DNA of 51,115 bases from Pseudonocardiales bacterium (GCA_019244165.1 JAFATA010000011.1:1-51115), one strand, 5' to 3'; positions 1-10,734 are shown, counted from the first letter of the stretch. The notes: generated from the letters alone by a model not told the origin. A program made the numbers and translations.

Positions 1-108
1 CATTGCACTGGCTGGGAGATCCTCATCCGCCCTGGCTACGTCGAGCTCATTCCCCCAGCGATCATCGACCCGGACCGCAGACCACTGCGCAACCCCCTGC
101 GCTGCTAA
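1..108 (+). CDS. C-terminal end of a DUF222/HNH (13E12-repeat) family protein, partial
   Basis: Frame 1 is open from the window edge to a TAA at 106-108. The last residues read GWEILIRPGYVELIPPAIID followed by PDRRPLRN. A stretch of the form W...G..E.IPP..IDP.RRPRRN is the usual C-terminus of actinobacterial DUF222/HNH endonuclease (13E12 repeat) proteins, where it follows the HNH zinc site. The HNH site itself lies outside the window, so the assignment rests only on this tail. No other gene is visible between it and position 222. Confidence 0.5.
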   Translation, partial: HCTGWEILIRPGYVELIPPAIIDPDRRPLRNPLRC

Positions 109-221
109 CTGCTCGCCACCGTCAGTCCGACAGGAGTGGATCACGGGATGCCACCACGCTGATCGTGGGTGCGCTCGCCGTCGCCGGGTTCGACAGCAGG
201 GCTGTGGAGCCGGACTTGGGT

Positions 222-569
222 TCAGGACAGCACTGGTGTCGAACTCGGCGACAGCAGAACATTGACGGTGCCTTCCCCGCTCAGCCGGGTGCCCGGGAAT
301 TCCGACCGACCCCCGACGGACTTGCGGCGCCGACCACTAAGCCGTTCGGGCTCTGCCGACCGCCACTGCTGCACGTGCATGTCGAGCAGCGGCGTCCTCA
401 ACCCTAGCTCCCACGCCTCCCCCGTGCTGAACAGGTCGTCATCGCTCGCGGTGCTCCGTGCCGTGCCCGCAAGCGGTCCACTGACTGGGACCAGCCGGGC
501 CACGACCCGGCCGTACTTGGTGATCTGCGCCTCGTCGCCTGCGGCGGCCTCGTCCATACCGGCCACCAA
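222..569 (-). pseudogene. 5'-truncated Phd/YefM-type antitoxin remnant
   Basis: The first 30 residues contain DEAAAGDEAQITKYGRVVAR followed by LVPV. This resembles the Phd/YefM antitoxin fold region (AGEEVxITRxGKPVARLVP), in which the strand after the first helices contacts DNA. The usual N-terminal opening (MxxVsvtEArxxLsel) is missing: only CELVAG precedes it in frame, and that overlaps the ilvC stop. The remaining tail of about 85 residues contains WELGLRTPLLDMHVQQW and a low-complexity end unlike a normal toxin-binding tail. No partner toxin is adjacent. A TTG could serve as a start, but a decayed antitoxin fused to the end of the ilv operon is more likely. Confidence 0.4.
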
Positions 570-570
570 C

Positions 571-1587
<1,017 letters not shown>

Positions 1588-1611
1588 TCACTCCTGACCT
1601 TGACACGGGTG

Positions 1612-2118
1612 CTAACGGCTCGAGCCGGTGGTGATGGAGCGCGGGCCGCGGCCCAGAGCGACCATGCCGGACTGCACCATCTCGCGGATGCCGAAGGGCT
1701 CCAGCATCCGCAACAGGGCACTGAGTTTGTCATCGGTGCCGGTCGCCTCGACGGTCAGCGCCTCCGGGGAGACATCGACCACCTTGGCCCGGAACAGCTC
1801 GACCGTCTCCAGCACCTCGGAGCGCACCGTGGTGTCAGCCCGGACCTTCACCAGCAGCAGTTCCCGCTGCACCGCCACCATCGGATCGAGCTCAACGATC
1901 TTGATGACGTTGATCAGCTTGTTGAGCTGCTTGGTGACCTGTTCCAGGGGCAGCTCATCCACAGCGACCACGATGGTCATCCGGGACACCCCGGGGTTCT
2001 CAGTGGGCCCGACCGCCAATGAGTGGATGTTGAACCCGCGGCGGCTGAACAGACCAGCGACCCGGGCCAGCACGCCGGGCTTGTTCTCCACCAGCACCGA
2101 CATGGTGTGCTTGGTCAT
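1612..2118 (-). CDS. ilvN: Acetolactate synthase small (regulatory) subunit
   Basis: The 168-residue regulatory subunit of acetohydroxyacid synthase confers valine feedback inhibition and activates the IlvB catalytic subunit. The N-terminal ACT domain begins [20 protein letters not shown] and continues with the classic [17 protein letters not shown]; a second C-terminal domain carries EALTVEATG and ends with [15 protein letters not shown]. The ATG at 2118 is chosen because it overlaps the ilvB stop in an ATGA arrangement, which suggests translational coupling and so equal subunit synthesis. A longer in-frame extension upstream would lie inside ilvB and shows no ACT homology. Confidence 0.97.
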   Translation of the reverse strand: MTKHTMSVLVENKPGVLARVAGLFSRRGFNIHSLAVGPTENPGVSRMTIVVAVDELPLEQVTKQLNKLINVIKIVELDPMVAVQRELLLVKVRADTTVRSEVLETVELFRAKVVDVSPEALTVEATGTDDKLSALLRMLEPFGIREMVQSGMVALGRGPRSITTGSSR

Positions 2119-3941
2119 AACTCGTCCTCGGTGAACAGCGGGCGAATGCCGCGTGCCGCCATGATGTGGTCGTTTCCGGTTCCCGCCGCGACCATGGGCC
2201 ACACCTGGGCGTCTTTGCCCACCACGAAGTCAATCACCACCGGGCGATTGTCGATCTCCATCGCTTGCTCGATGACCCTGTCGACGTCCGGCTCGGCCTC
2301 ACAGCGCAGGCCCACGCAACCCAATGCCTCGGCGAGTTTCACGAAGTCCGGGATGCGGGAATGGGTCCCGAGGTCGGTCTGCGAGTAGCGCTGGGAATAG
2401 AACAGGGTCTGCCACTGCCGGACCATACCCAGGCTACCGTTGTTAATCACCGCGACCTTGATCGGAATGTTCTCGACGGCGCAGGTCGCCAGCTCTTGGT
2501 TGGTCATCTGGAAGCTGCCGTCGCCGTCGATGGCCCAGACTGGGAGGTCGGGCCGGCCCAGCTTGGCGCCCATTGCCGCCGGCACGGCGAAACCCATCGT
2601 GCCCAGGCCACCGGAGTTGATCCAGCTGCGCGGCCTCTCGTATCTGATGAACTGCGCCGCCCACATCTGGTGCTGGCCCACCCCCGCGGTGTAAATGGCG
2701 TCCGGGCCGACCAGAGCGCCGATCCGCTCGATCGCGAACTGCGGAGAGAGCATCCCGTCGCTGGGACGGTCATAGCCCAACGGGAACGTCTGCTGCCAGT
2801 ACCGCAGCTGCTGCCACCAGGCAGCCAGATCCGGTCTGGCCGACTCGAACTCGGCCCGCACCGCCGTCATCAGCTCGCTGATCACCTCGGCGCAGTCACC
2901 GACAATGGGCACGTCCGCACGCCGGTTCTTGGAGATCTCCGCGGGGTCGATGTCAGCATGCACCACTGCGGCGTACGGCGCGAAGGAGGACAACTGCCCG
3001 GTGACCCGGTCATCAAACCGGGCGCCCAACGTCACCAGCAGGTCGGAGCGCTGCATCGCCGCGACCGCGGCGACCGTGCCGTGCATCCCGGGCATCCCCA
3101 CATGCTGCGGGTGCGAGTCGGGGAAAGCACCACGAGCCATCAGCGTGGTCACCACCGGAGCCCCGGTCAGCTCGGCCAGTTCCCGCAGCCCCCTGCTGGC
3201 CCGCGCTTTGATGACGCCGCCGCCGACGTAGAGCACCGGCCGGTGCGAGGTGGCGATGAGCCGGGCGGCCTCCCGGATCTGCTTGCCATGCGGCCGGGTG
3301 ATCGGCCGGTAACCGGGAAGCTGCATCTCGGGCGGCCAGGCAAAGGACATCAGGTCCTGCAGCACGTCCTTGGGGATGTCCACCAACACCGGCCCCGGGC
3401 GCCCGGTGGCAGCCAGATGGAAAGCCTCCGCGGTCGCTCTCGGGATCTCCGCCGCATCCTTGACCAGCATGTTGTGCTTGGTCACCGGCATGGTGATGCC
3501 GGTAATATCCGCTTCTTGGAAGGCGTCCGTGCCGATCAGCGCTCTGGTTTGCTGGCCGGTGATGGCCACCACCGGCACCGAGTCCATGTATGCGTCGGCC
3601 AGCGGCGTGACCAGGTTCGTCGCACCGGGACCCGAGGTCGCCATGCACACCCCGACCCGTCCCGTGGCCTGCGCGTACCCGGTCGCGGCGTGCCCAGCGC
3701 CTTGCTCATGACGGACCAGCACGTGACGGACCCTCACGGAGTCCAGCAGCGGGTCGTAGGCCGGGAGGATAGTGCCCCCAGGGATTCCGAACACTGCCTC
3801 GCACCCGAGCGCCTCCAGCGAACGCACCAGGGCCTGCGCTCCGGTAAGGCGCACCGGTGCACCCAAGGGCGGAGCCGGTTTGGGCGGTGACGTCGGGTTC
3901 GGCATTTGTCGGGACATTTCTCTAGGGGTCGCGGTTGTCAT
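2115..3941 (-). CDS. ilvB: Acetolactate synthase large (catalytic) subunit
   Basis: This thiamine-diphosphate enzyme makes 2-acetolactate from pyruvate or 2-aceto-2-hydroxybutyrate from pyruvate plus 2-oxobutyrate. The 608-residue protein has the N-terminal TPP-PYR domain ([19 protein letters not shown], with the catalytic Glu in [11 protein letters not shown]), the central FAD-binding-type domain, and the C-terminal TPP-binding domain with [15 protein letters not shown] and [13 protein letters not shown]. The first 30 residues are Pro-rich and are common in actinobacterial IlvB. An AGGCAGG ribosome site lies 3 bases before the ATG. It is the first structural gene of ilvBNC, behind the leader peptide and attenuator at 3992-4100. 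Confidence 0.98.
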   Translation of the reverse strand: MTTATPREMSRQMPNPTSPPKPAPPLGAPVRLTGAQALVRSLEALGCEAVFGIPGGTILPAYDPLLDSVRVRHVLVRHEQGAGHAATGYAQATGRVGVCMATSGPGATNLVTPLADAYMDSVPVVAITGQQTRALIGTDAFQEADITGITMPVTKHNMLVKDAAEIPRATAEAFHLAATGRPGPVLVDIPKDVLQDLMSFAWPPEMQLPGYRPITRPHGKQIREAARLIATSHRPVLYVGGGVIKARASRGLRELAELTGAPVVTTLMARGAFPDSHPQHVGMPGMHGTVAAVAAMQRSDLLVTLGARFDDRVTGQLSSFAPYAAVVHADIDPAEISKNRRADVPIVGDCAEVISELMTAVRAEFESARPDLAAWWQQLRYWQQTFPLGYDRPSDGMLSPQFAIERIGALVGPDAIYTAGVGQHQMWAAQFIRYERPRSWINSGGLGTMGFAVPAAMGAKLGRPDLPVWAIDGDGSFQMTNQELATCAVENIPIKVAVINNGSLGMVRQWQTLFYSQRYSQTDLGTHSRIPDFVKLAEALGCVGLRCEAEPDVDRVIEQAMEIDNRPVVIDFVVGKDAQVWPMVAAGTGNDHIMAARGIRPLFTEDEL

Positions 3942-3991
3942 GGTCCTGCCTCAGTTCATCGTTCGCTCGACCTGACATCAACAAACGCATC

Positions 3992-4031
3992 AAAAAACCC
4001 TCGCTGCCCGAGCAGAGCTGAAGCGAGGGTT
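3992..4031 (-). terminator. Intrinsic terminator / attenuator of the ilvBNC leader
   Basis: Read on the minus strand, a perfect 10-bp stem (AACCCTCGCT paired with AGCGAGGGTT, 16-base loop) is followed at once by a run of T residues, the form of a Rho-independent terminator. It lies 25 bases after the stop of the leader peptide and about 50 bases before the ilvB start, where a transcription attenuator is expected. A second, competing pair (ACGTCAG at 4041-4047 with CTGACGT at 4071-4077) overlaps the end of the leader ORF and may be the ribosome-position-sensing hairpin. Confidence 0.85.
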
Positions 4032-4055
4032 GGCGCGTCGACGTCAGTTGGCCCC

Positions 4056-4100
4056 TCAGGCGACACGCCCCTGACGTACCCGGACAGTAGGAGTCAGCAT
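4056..4100 (-). CDS. ilvBNC leader peptide (14 residues)
   Basis: The peptide is MLTPTVRVRQGRVA, with three Val codons and one Leu codon in 14, ending at TGA (4058-4056). It sits between a promoter and an intrinsic terminator upstream of ilvB. Its size, position and Val content match leader peptides that couple branched-chain aminoacyl-tRNA supply to ilv transcription in actinobacteria. The ATG lies only 7 bases after the -10 element, so the mRNA would begin at or next to the start codon (leaderless). The role is inferred; the ORF and hairpins are seen directly. Confidence 0.75.
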   Translation of the reverse strand: MLTPTVRVRQGRVA

Positions 4101-4107
4101 GTAGCCG

Positions 4108-4137
4108 ACGGTAACGGGGCCAGCCTGGCACCGTCAA
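4108..4137 (-). promoter_or_regulatory. Probable promoter of the ilv leader
   Basis: On the minus strand TTGACG (4137-4132) and TACCGT (4113-4108) are separated by 18 bases and end 7 bases before the leader-peptide ATG. This fits a housekeeping sigma-70-type promoter for a leaderless transcript. From 4138 to 4311, between this promoter and the divergent PH-domain gene, no other clear element was recognised. Confidence 0.6.
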
Positions 4138-4311
4138 CTTGGCGGGACGTCGCTCTCGCATTCTGAGACCTATAGGACGTCCGACCTTTTGATCTGCTCG
4201 CTTCGAACTCGGCGGGGCGTGCGTGCACAGCCCGGGGTGAGGCGGGCAGTAACAAGACGCCGCGGCGTGGTGAGACACGAAGGCCCAGGAAGGCTTTGAC
4301 ACTATGGGAGA

Positions 4312-4725
4312 GTGACCGACTCCGCTACGGTGACCCTCCGACTGCCGCTGACCTCCCTGATCGGGGTGTTTTGGCTGGCCGTGGGCGTCACCCCGGTGGC
4401 CCTTGCCGTACCGGGTCTGCAGGTGCTGTACCTGCTGCCGCTGGCCCTTGCGGTGTGGCTGGTGCGAACCCGGACGGTGGCCGGCCCGGAAACCGTGGTG
4501 GCATACCGGGTGCGGGGCCGCCGGCACATCACCTGGCTCGACCTCTCGGGACTGCGGATCGATGACCGGTCCCGGGTCTGGGCCATGCTGCGCGACGGGG
4601 AGCAGGTACTGCTGCCCGTGGTGCGGGCCCGTGACCTACCAATGCTGGCGGCGATCAGCGGAGGGCGCCTGCCCAACCCGCTCAGCCAAGCCGGCGAGCC
4701 CCCGGCGTCGGAGAGGCAGCAGTAG
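4312..4725 (+). CDS. cfp6: PH-domain membrane-associated protein, Cfp6-like
   Basis: The 137-residue protein has two hydrophobic segments near the N-terminus (residues about 14-33 and 36-50) followed by a small beta-rich domain with VVAYRVRGRRHITWLDLSGL, typical of the bacterial PH-like family of mycobacterial Cfp6 (Rv3004). Its place, divergent from ilvB and next to an LppZ-like lipoprotein, is the same as in mycobacteria, which supports orthology. The cellular role of the family is not established. The GTG at 4312 is the natural start, with GGGAGA just upstream. Confidence 0.8.
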   Translation: MTDSATVTLRLPLTSLIGVFWLAVGVTPVALAVPGLQVLYLLPLALAVWLVRTRTVAGPETVVAYRVRGRRHITWLDLSGLRIDDRSRVWAMLRDGEQVLLPVVRARDLPMLAAISGGRLPNPLSQAGEPPASERQQ

Positions 4726-4731
4726 CGTCCC

Positions 4732-5904
4732 GTGAGCACTCACCAACGGCACCCGGGGCGGGCGATGTCGGCACTGCTCGCGGCGGCGGCGCTGCTGTGC
4801 GGGTGCTCGGTGACACCGGCCTTTCCCGAGCGCGACGCCGGGCCGTTTCACGCCAAACTGCAGGCCGGGCCGCAGGCCCGATCGGAGCCCCAAATCCCGG
4901 GGCCGCTGCGACCACCCGGCCCGGGCGCACCCGGCCAGCCACCGCCTGCTCCGCCGCGGGGCTGCACCGACCCCGATCCGCAGGTCGTGGCGACGTGCCT
5001 GGAACCGATTTCCGCACTGGTCGTGTTGCCGGACTCCACACCGGTGGGTCTGGCCGCGGAGCGCACCACAGGCCGGATCTTGCGGGTGCAGCGGCGGCGG
5101 CCGAACCAGGAGATAGCTGCCCTGGCCGTGGACCCCGCAGGCGACGGCGGGCTCACCGGGCTCGCGCTGTCTGCCAGCTATGCCGAGGACGAGCTGATCT
5201 ACGCCTATATCACCACCTCCGTCGACAACCGGGTGGTCCGGATCGCCCCCGGCGACATGCCCAAGCCGATACTGGTCGGCATCCCCCGGGGTCCGACTGG
5301 CAACGCGGGCGCGCTCGCGGTGGACTCGCACGGGATGCTCCTGGTCGCCACGGGCGACGCCGACAACCCCGCCGCAGCCGAGGATCCGCGGTCACTGGCC
5401 GGCAAAGTGTTGCGGATCGACACCTTCGGCCACCCCGCGCCGGGCAACCCTGGTGGATCCCCGGTTCTGGTCAGCGGGTTGCAGATGCCGGGCGGGCTGT
5501 GCATCGACCCACGAACCGATGAGCTGTGGATCACCGACCGAACACCCAAGGCCGACCTGCTCCACCGGGTGCACCCGGGACGCCCGCTGGGTCAGGCCTC
5601 CTGGAGTTGGCCCGCAGGCACCGGTGCCGCCGGGTGCGTGGTCATGCGGGGCCGCATTCAGGTCGCGTTCACCAGTGGGGCGCCAATGTTCGCGCTCGGC
5701 ATCGGACCGCACGGCACGTTCATCGGCCCACCCCGCCAGATCCCGCTGGAGCACTACGGCCATCTCTCCGCAGCTGCGCTGAGCCCGGACGGGCGGATGA
5801 TGTGGCTGGGCACGGTCAACAAGACCAGCGGGAGACCGATCTCCAGCGACGAACGGGTGTTCGTGCTCCCCGACCCGGTGGGCGCCGGCGGCGGCAATGA
5901 CTGA
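4732..5904 (+). CDS. lppZ: LppZ-like lipoprotein with a sugar-dehydrogenase-type beta-propeller
   Basis: The 390-residue protein starts with a lipoprotein signal: a hydrophobic run of Ala/Leu, then LLCGC with the likely lipidated Cys25. After a Pro/Gly-rich linker (residues 45-80) comes a six-bladed-propeller-like domain of the glucose/sorbosone (PQQ-type) dehydrogenase family, seen in GLAAERTTGRILRVQ, GDGGLTGLALSASYAEDELI, GALAVDSHGMLLVATGDADN and GGLCIDPRTDELWITDR. It is expected on the outer face of the membrane. Catalytic activity is not proven for the mycobacterial homologue LppZ (Rv3006), and the name follows synteny. It is 6 bases downstream of the PH-domain gene, suggesting co-transcription, and converges on gatB. 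Confidence 0.85.
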   Translation: MSTHQRHPGRAMSALLAAAALLCGCSVTPAFPERDAGPFHAKLQAGPQARSEPQIPGPLRPPGPGAPGQPPPAPPRGCTDPDPQVVATCLEPISALVVLPDSTPVGLAAERTTGRILRVQRRRPNQEIAALAVDPAGDGGLTGLALSASYAEDELIYAYITTSVDNRVVRIAPGDMPKPILVGIPRGPTGNAGALAVDSHGMLLVATGDADNPAAAEDPRSLAGKVLRIDTFGHPAPGNPGGSPVLVSGLQMPGGLCIDPRTDELWITDRTPKADLLHRVHPGRPLGQASWSWPAGTGAAGCVVMRGRIQVAFTSGAPMFALGIGPHGTFIGPPRQIPLEHYGHLSAAALSPDGRMMWLGTVNKTSGRPISSDERVFVLPDPVGAGGGND

Positions 5905-5907
5905 TAA

Positions 5908-5953
5908 CCCGTGAGTGGTAATACGAGTTGGGACTCGTATTACCACTCACGGG
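5908..5953. terminator. Bidirectional terminator between lppZ and gatB (21-bp perfect hairpin)
   Basis: A perfect 21-bp inverted repeat (arms 5908-5928 and 5933-5953, loop TGGG) begins with CCCGTGAGTGGTAATACGAG. It lies at the convergent 3' ends of lppZ and gatB, and the gatB stop codon falls inside the right arm. There is no strong T-run, so it would act as an L-shaped (U-less) actinobacterial terminator for both directions. Confidence 0.8.
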
Positions 5954-7431
5954 GTGCATCGCGCGAGCACCAGCTCGCGCACGCGGTGGGCGTCGGCCTG
6001 GCCACCGGTGGCCCGCATCACTGCGCCCACGATCGCGCCCACCGCCGCCACCTTGCCGCCCCGGATCTTCTCCGCGACATCAGGCTGGGCGGCGAGGGCC
6101 TGTTCGACGGCAGCGGCCAGCTCGGCGTCGTCGGACACCACGGCCAGGTGGCGAGCGGCGACGATCTCGTCGGGCTCACCCTCTCCGGCAAGGATCCCGT
6201 CGACGACCTGCCGGGCTAGGGTGTTGGTCAGCTCGCCCGCACCGACCAAGGCGATCACCCGCGCCACCTGGTGCGGGGTGATGGGCAGCTCCGCGAGTTC
6301 CACATCGCGGGAATTGGCCTGTTGGGACAGGTAGGACACCCACCACGACCGGGCCTGCTCGGCGGGTGCTCCCACCTCGACAGTGGCCGCGATGAGATCC
6401 AGGGCACCAGCGTTGACCAGGTCACGTAGCTCAAGGTCGGACAGGCCCCACTCGGCCTGTACCCGAGCCCGGCGCTGCCCGGGCAGTTCGGGAAGCGTGG
6501 CCCGGAGCCGGGCCACCCACTCCTCACTGGGGGCGATCGGCACCAGATCGGGCTCCGGGAAATACCGGTAGTCCTCCGAGGTCTCCTTACGCCGCCCGGG
6601 CGAGGTGGTGTCGGTGGCCTCGTCGAAGTGCCGGGTCTCCTGCACGACGTCGCCACCGGAGGCCAGCACCGCGGCTTGCCGGCTCATTTCGTAGCGCACC
6701 GCGCGCTCCACCGACCGCAGCGAGTTGACGTTCTTGGTCTCGGTTCGGGTGCCGAAGGTGGACGAACCGCGCGGCATCAGTGAGACGTTGGCATCGCAGC
6801 GCAACGACCCCTGGTCCATCCGCACGTCGGACACACCCAGCGCCCGCAGCAGGTCGCGCAGCCCGGTGACGTAGGCCCGGGCGAGCTCTGGGGCGCGGGC
6901 CCCCGCGCCAACAATCGGCGTGGTGACGATCTCGATCAGTGGGACGCCGGCACGGTTATAGTCCAGCAGGGAGTAGTTCGCGCCGTGGATACGACCGGTG
7001 CCACCGCCCACATGCAGTGACTTGCCGGTGTCCTCTTCCATGTGCGCACGCTCGATGCCGACGGTGAACGTCGAGCCGTCCGCCAGCGGTACGGCCCAGG
7101 AGCCGTGCAGCGCGATCGGCTCGTCGTACTGGGAGATCTGGAAGTTCTTGGGCATGTCGGGGTAAAAGTAGTTCTTCCGGGAAAACCGGCACCACGGGGC
7201 GATCGAGCAGTTCAACGCCAGCCCGATCCGCATCGCCGACTCCACCGCGGCGCGGTTTAGTACCGGAAGCGACCCCGGCAGGCCCAGGCAGGTTGGGCAG
7301 ACGTGGGTGTTGGGCGGTGCCCCGAAGGAGTTGGCGCAGCCGCAGAACATCTTCGTCGCGGTGGACAGCTCGACGTGCACCTCAAGCCCGAGCACCGGCT
7401 CGAAACGCTCCAGTACTTCGTCGTAATCCAT
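5947..7431 (-). CDS. gatB: Asp-tRNA(Asn)/Glu-tRNA(Gln) amidotransferase subunit B
   Basis: GatB is the tRNA-binding kinase subunit that phosphorylates the misacylated Glu (or Asp) before transamidation. The protein is 494 residues from the ATG at 7431. The cradle domain opens with [20 protein letters not shown], and the zinc ligands are in FCGCANSF and [15 protein letters not shown]. The C-terminal YqeY/tail domain binds tRNA. The ATG shares one base with the gatA stop (TGATG), showing translational coupling; a GTG two codons upstream is also possible. The 3' end is inside the terminator hairpin. Confidence 0.97.
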   Translation of the reverse strand: MDYDEVLERFEPVLGLEVHVELSTATKMFCGCANSFGAPPNTHVCPTCLGLPGSLPVLNRAAVESAMRIGLALNCSIAPWCRFSRKNYFYPDMPKNFQISQYDEPIALHGSWAVPLADGSTFTVGIERAHMEEDTGKSLHVGGGTGRIHGANYSLLDYNRAGVPLIEIVTTPIVGAGARAPELARAYVTGLRDLLRALGVSDVRMDQGSLRCDANVSLMPRGSSTFGTRTETKNVNSLRSVERAVRYEMSRQAAVLASGGDVVQETRHFDEATDTTSPGRRKETSEDYRYFPEPDLVPIAPSEEWVARLRATLPELPGQRRARVQAEWGLSDLELRDLVNAGALDLIAATVEVGAPAEQARSWWVSYLSQQANSRDVELAELPITPHQVARVIALVGAGELTNTLARQVVDGILAGEGEPDEIVAARHLAVVSDDAELAAAVEQALAAQPDVAEKIRGGKVAAVGAIVGAVMRATGGQADAHRVRELVLARCTP

Positions 7432-8960
7432 CAGCACAGTGCCTCCCCGACCACCTCAATACCAGGCACCCGGTGGGTCAGCGGGCCACCGTCGGCAGCG
7501 TCGCGGGCCACCTCGTAGGCCGCCGCCACCCGGTAGGCCCGGTCGTCGGCCATCGCGGGCGCCATCACTTGCAGGCCCACCGGCAAACCATCCTCATCGG
7601 ACAGCCCGGCCGGGACGGACAGCGCGGCGTTGCCCGCCAGGTCCGCCGGGATCGTGCACAGATCCGACAGGTACATCGCCAACGGGTCGTCCACCCGCTC
7701 ACCGAGCGCGAACGCGGTGGTCGGGGTGGTCGGCGAGACCAGCACGTCCACCCGCTCGAAGGCCGCGGCGAAGTCCCGGATGATCAGGGTGCGGACCTTC
7801 TGCGCCTGGCCGTAGTAGGCGTCGTAGTACCCGGCAGACAGGGCGTAGGTGCCGAGCATGATGCGGCGCTTGACCTCGGGCCCGAAACCGGCCTCGCGGG
7901 TCAGCGACATGACCTCCTCAGCGCTGCGAGTTCCGTCGTCGCCGAGGCGCAACCCGTAGCGCATGCCATCAAAGCGGGCCAGGTTCGAGGAGCACTCGCT
8001 GGGCGCGATCAGGTAGTAGGCGGGCAGCGCGTAGTCGAAGGACGGGCAGGAGACCTCGACGACCTGCGCGCCCAGCTCGCTCAGCCGGCTGACCGCAACG
8101 TCGAAGGCGCGCAGCACCCCCGGCTGGTAGCCATCTCCCCGGAACTCGCGGACCACCCCGACCCGCAGGCCCGCCAGATCAGCGGTGGCGCCCGCGCGGG
8201 CCGCGTGCACCACCGGCGGCACCGGTGCGTCGATCGAGGTGGAGTCCAGCGCGTCATACCCGCCGATCACCTCGTGCAGCAACGCGGCGTCGAGCACCGT
8301 GCGGGCCACCGGACCACCCTGGTCCAGGCTGGAGGAGAAGGCCACCAGGCCATACCGTGAGACGCCGCCGTAGGTGGGCTTGACCCCTACGGTGCCGGTC
8401 ATCGCGCTGGGCTGGCGGATCGAGCCGCCGGTGTCGGTACCGACCGCCAGCGGCACCTCGAAGGCGGCCACCGCCGCCGCCGACCCGCCGCCCGAGCCGC
8501 CCGGGACCCGGTCAAGATCCCAGGGGTTGTGGGTGGGCCCGTAAGCGGAGTTCTCCGTCGAGGAACCCATGGCGAACTCGTCCATGTTGGTCTTGCCCAC
8601 GATCACCACACCCGCGTCGCGCAGCCTGCGGGTGACCGTGGCGTCATACGGCGGCCGCCAGCCCCGGAGGGTCCGCGAGCCGCACGTGGTCGGCATGTCG
8701 AGGGTGGTGAACACATCCTTGAGCGCCACCGGCACGCCCGCCAGCGGCGAGGCTGGCGGGTCCCCGCGCCGCAGCTTGTCGTCCACCTGCGCCGCCACAG
8801 CGAGCGCGGCCTGGGCGTCCAGGTGCACAAAGGCGCGTACCGCAGGGTCCACGGCGGCGATCCGGTCCAGGCATGCCTGGGTCACCTGCACCGAGGTGAC
8901 CTCCCGCGCGTGAATCCGCCCGGCCAAATCCGCGGCGGACAATCGGGTCAGCTCGCTCAT
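7431..8960 (-). CDS. gatA: Asp-tRNA(Asn)/Glu-tRNA(Gln) amidotransferase subunit A (amidase)
   Basis: GatA is the glutaminase subunit that supplies ammonia to GatB. It belongs to the amidase-signature family with a Ser-cisSer-Lys triad: the Lys is in [15 protein letters not shown], and the Ser pair lies in [14 protein letters not shown] and [13 protein letters not shown]. The protein is 509 residues from the ATG at 8960. That ATG overlaps the gatC stop as TGATG, the same coupling as gatA-gatB; a GTG at 8963 would add one residue. It is the middle gene of the gatCAB operon. Confidence 0.97.
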   Translation of the reverse strand: MSELTRLSAADLAGRIHAREVTSVQVTQACLDRIAAVDPAVRAFVHLDAQAALAVAAQVDDKLRRGDPPASPLAGVPVALKDVFTTLDMPTTCGSRTLRGWRPPYDATVTRRLRDAGVVIVGKTNMDEFAMGSSTENSAYGPTHNPWDLDRVPGGSGGGSAAAVAAFEVPLAVGTDTGGSIRQPSAMTGTVGVKPTYGGVSRYGLVAFSSSLDQGGPVARTVLDAALLHEVIGGYDALDSTSIDAPVPPVVHAARAGATADLAGLRVGVVREFRGDGYQPGVLRAFDVAVSRLSELGAQVVEVSCPSFDYALPAYYLIAPSECSSNLARFDGMRYGLRLGDDGTRSAEEVMSLTREAGFGPEVKRRIMLGTYALSAGYYDAYYGQAQKVRTLIIRDFAAAFERVDVLVSPTTPTTAFALGERVDDPLAMYLSDLCTIPADLAGNAALSVPAGLSDEDGLPVGLQVMAPAMADDRAYRVAAAYEVARDAADGGPLTHRVPGIEVVGEALC

Positions 8961-9256
8961 CACGCCTCGTCCAGGATGCGCGGCACCCGGAACCTGCCGC
9001 CCTCAGTGGCATAAGCGCCCAAGAGCGCCTGCTGCTGGGTCAACCCCGGGCGTGGCACATCCGCCCGGAACACATCGGTCAACCCGACGGCATGCGAGGT
9101 GGGTGGGATGTCTGCGGCCGCCACCTCACCGACCCGGGCCACCGAGGTCAGGATCACCTCAAGCTGGCCGGCGAACAGGTCCAACTCCTCGTCAGTGACG
9201 GCAAGCCGGGCGAGCCGGGCGAGATGCGCGACCTCGTCCCGGGAGATGGTGGGCAC
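8960..9256 (-). CDS. gatC: Asp-tRNA(Asn)/Glu-tRNA(Gln) amidotransferase subunit C
   Basis: GatC is the small linker subunit that wraps around GatA and GatB and stabilises the complex. The 98-residue protein starts [20 protein letters not shown], the diagnostic N-terminal helix of GatC, and ends with the typical [10 protein letters not shown] segment. It is the first gene of gatCAB and diverges from the ACT-domain gene. The 209 bp between them (9257-9465) must hold both promoters, but no convincing -35/-10 pair was picked out. Confidence 0.95.
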   Translation of the reverse strand: MPTISRDEVAHLARLARLAVTDEELDLFAGQLEVILTSVARVGEVAAADIPPTSHAVGLTDVFRADVPRPGLTQQQALLGAYATEGGRFRVPRILDEA

Positions 9257-9465
9257 AGGAAACTCCTGAAGCGCTGCAGGGGTGCTGACCTGGCGAGTCT
9301 AGCCGCAGGCTTTCCCCAGTGCGGGTGACCCGCGGGCTCACGGAGGCGTAACTTTTGGCTCATTCTGTCACAATCGGCGCCCGGCAAGCGCGCGGGCTGC
9401 CGGAGCTTCGTGACGTGACGGTGAGAGACCCACGAGGGAGAGGCCCGTATGAACAGGCATGCTGG

Positions 9466-10119
9466 ATGTCCTTTTTGATCCGGCTCCAGCTCCCGGACCG
9501 TCCTGGGGCACTCGGTGCGGTGGCCACCGCCTTGGGCGAGGTGGGTGTTGACATCCTCAGCCTGGACGTTGTCGAGCGGAGATTGGGCATCGCCATCGAC
9601 GACCTCGTCGTGGAACTGCCCTCCGGCCGGCTGCCCGATGTGCTGATCACGGCGGCGGAGTCGGTCGAGGGCGTCGAGGTCGACGCGGTCCGCCCGTGGG
9701 CGGGTGTCCTGGACACGCACCGCGAGCTGGAGCTGGTGGAGGAGATCGCCGCCGACCCGGCCCAGGGCCTGCAGACCTTCACCAACGAGGTACCTAAGAT
9801 CGTCCGAGCGGGGTGGGCCATTACGCTCGGCGTCGCAGCGGGGCAGCCGTACCGGGTCACCGCCTCCCGTGCCGCGCCGGAGACCATCGTCGCCGAGCTG
9901 CCGTGGTGGCCACTGCGCCGCGCGACGACCCTGGACGGGGAGGACTCCTGGGTACCCTCGCCCTGGCGGGAGCTGGGCACCGAGCTGGCCGCAACCCCGC
10001 TGGGCAGTATGGAACGGGCCCTGCTGGTCGGTCGCCCGGGCGGGCCGATGTTCCGCGCCGCCGAGGTTGCCCGGCTGGAACACCTGGCTGGGATCATCGC
10101 GGTGATCCTGCGCGACTGA
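9466..10119 (+). CDS. ACT-domain amino-acid-binding protein
   Basis: The 217-residue protein begins MSFLIRLQLPDRPGALGAVA and continues TALGEVGVDILSLDVVER, a clear ACT-domain ligand-binding start. The rest has no recognised catalytic motif. It occupies the place of mycobacterial Rv3013, divergent from gatC. Such proteins are inferred to sense an amino acid, but the ligand and partner are unknown. The ATG at 9466 was preferred to an upstream in-frame ATG because the ACT fold starts there. Confidence 0.8.
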   Translation: MSFLIRLQLPDRPGALGAVATALGEVGVDILSLDVVERRLGIAIDDLVVELPSGRLPDVLITAAESVEGVEVDAVRPWAGVLDTHRELELVEEIAADPAQGLQTFTNEVPKIVRAGWAITLGVAAGQPYRVTASRAAPETIVAELPWWPLRRATTLDGEDSWVPSPWRELGTELAATPLGSMERALLVGRPGGPMFRAAEVARLEHLAGIIAVILRD

Positions 10120-10136
10120 GCCTTACCTCAGCTCCC

Positions 10137-10161
10137 AGACGCACTTCAGACGCACTTCAGA
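10137..10161. repeat. Short tandem duplication
   Basis: The 11-base unit CAGACGCACTT occurs twice in tandem and the start of a third unit (CAGA) follows, between the ACT-domain gene and the convergent acetyltransferase gene. No hairpin or function is evident. Confidence 0.5.
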
Positions 10162-10209
10162 TCAACGGCCACCGACGCCAAGATGTCGAAGTCCCGGTCC
10201 TGGTGGACC

Positions 10210-10734
10210 TTACGGTCCGGACGTCGCCGTGGTCGCAGCGAAAGCCAGGAACCGGAGCTCAGGCCGCAGGTGCCAGTCACGCTCGGGTACCCGGATGAAC
10301 CCCAATCGGGCATAGAGGCGCTGCGCGGCGTACATCTTCTCCCCGGTGAGCAGCACGACCCGGTGCGCGCCGATCTCGGTCGCCCGCGCCAGCACGGTTC
10401 TCACCAGCACCTCGCCGACCCCGCGGCGGCGGGCACGGGGTGCCACCGCGAGCATCCGGAACTCCAGCTCACCGGGACGGGAGCACTCCGCCAGCGGACT
10501 GTCCGGCGTGCACACCGTGACCGTCCCCAGCAGCGTGCCGTCGGGGTCCACCGCCACCAGGAGCTCAGCGTCGCTAGCCCGCCGTGCCGCATCGGCCAGC
10601 GCCGCCGCGTAGGAACCCGCAGGATTCACCATGCCGTCGGCGAGGTATGCCTCCACGGTGAGCCGACCAACCTCCTCCAGCTCGCCGGGACGGGCCAGAC
10701 GCACGGTCAGCCACTCGCTCACTCCGGCGGTCAT
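10210..10734 (-). CDS. GNAT-family N-acetyltransferase
   Basis: The 174-residue protein shows the GNAT acetyl-CoA-binding motif A in FRMLAVAPRARRRGVGEVLV (the RRRGVG turn) and motif B in AAQRLYARLGFIRVPERDW. The substrate cannot be told from sequence. The ATG at 10734 (MTAGVSEWLTVRL) is used; a longer frame extends 10 residues upstream without homology to the fold. It converges on the ACT-domain gene. Confidence 0.8.
   Translation of the reverse strand: MTAGVSEWLTVRLARPGELEEVGRLTVEAYLADGMVNPAGSYAAALADAARRASDAELLVAVDPDGTLLGTVTVCTPDSPLAECSRPGELEFRMLAVAPRARRRGVGEVLVRTVLARATEIGAHRVVLLTGEKMYAAQRLYARLGFIRVPERDWHLRPELRFLAFAATTATSGP

Noticed and set aside
2166..3890. A long plus-strand open frame opposite ilvB
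   Set aside because: It is the mirror of a well-supported gene and its composition (Arg/His/Pro/Gly-rich) is typical of shadow frames in high-GC DNA.
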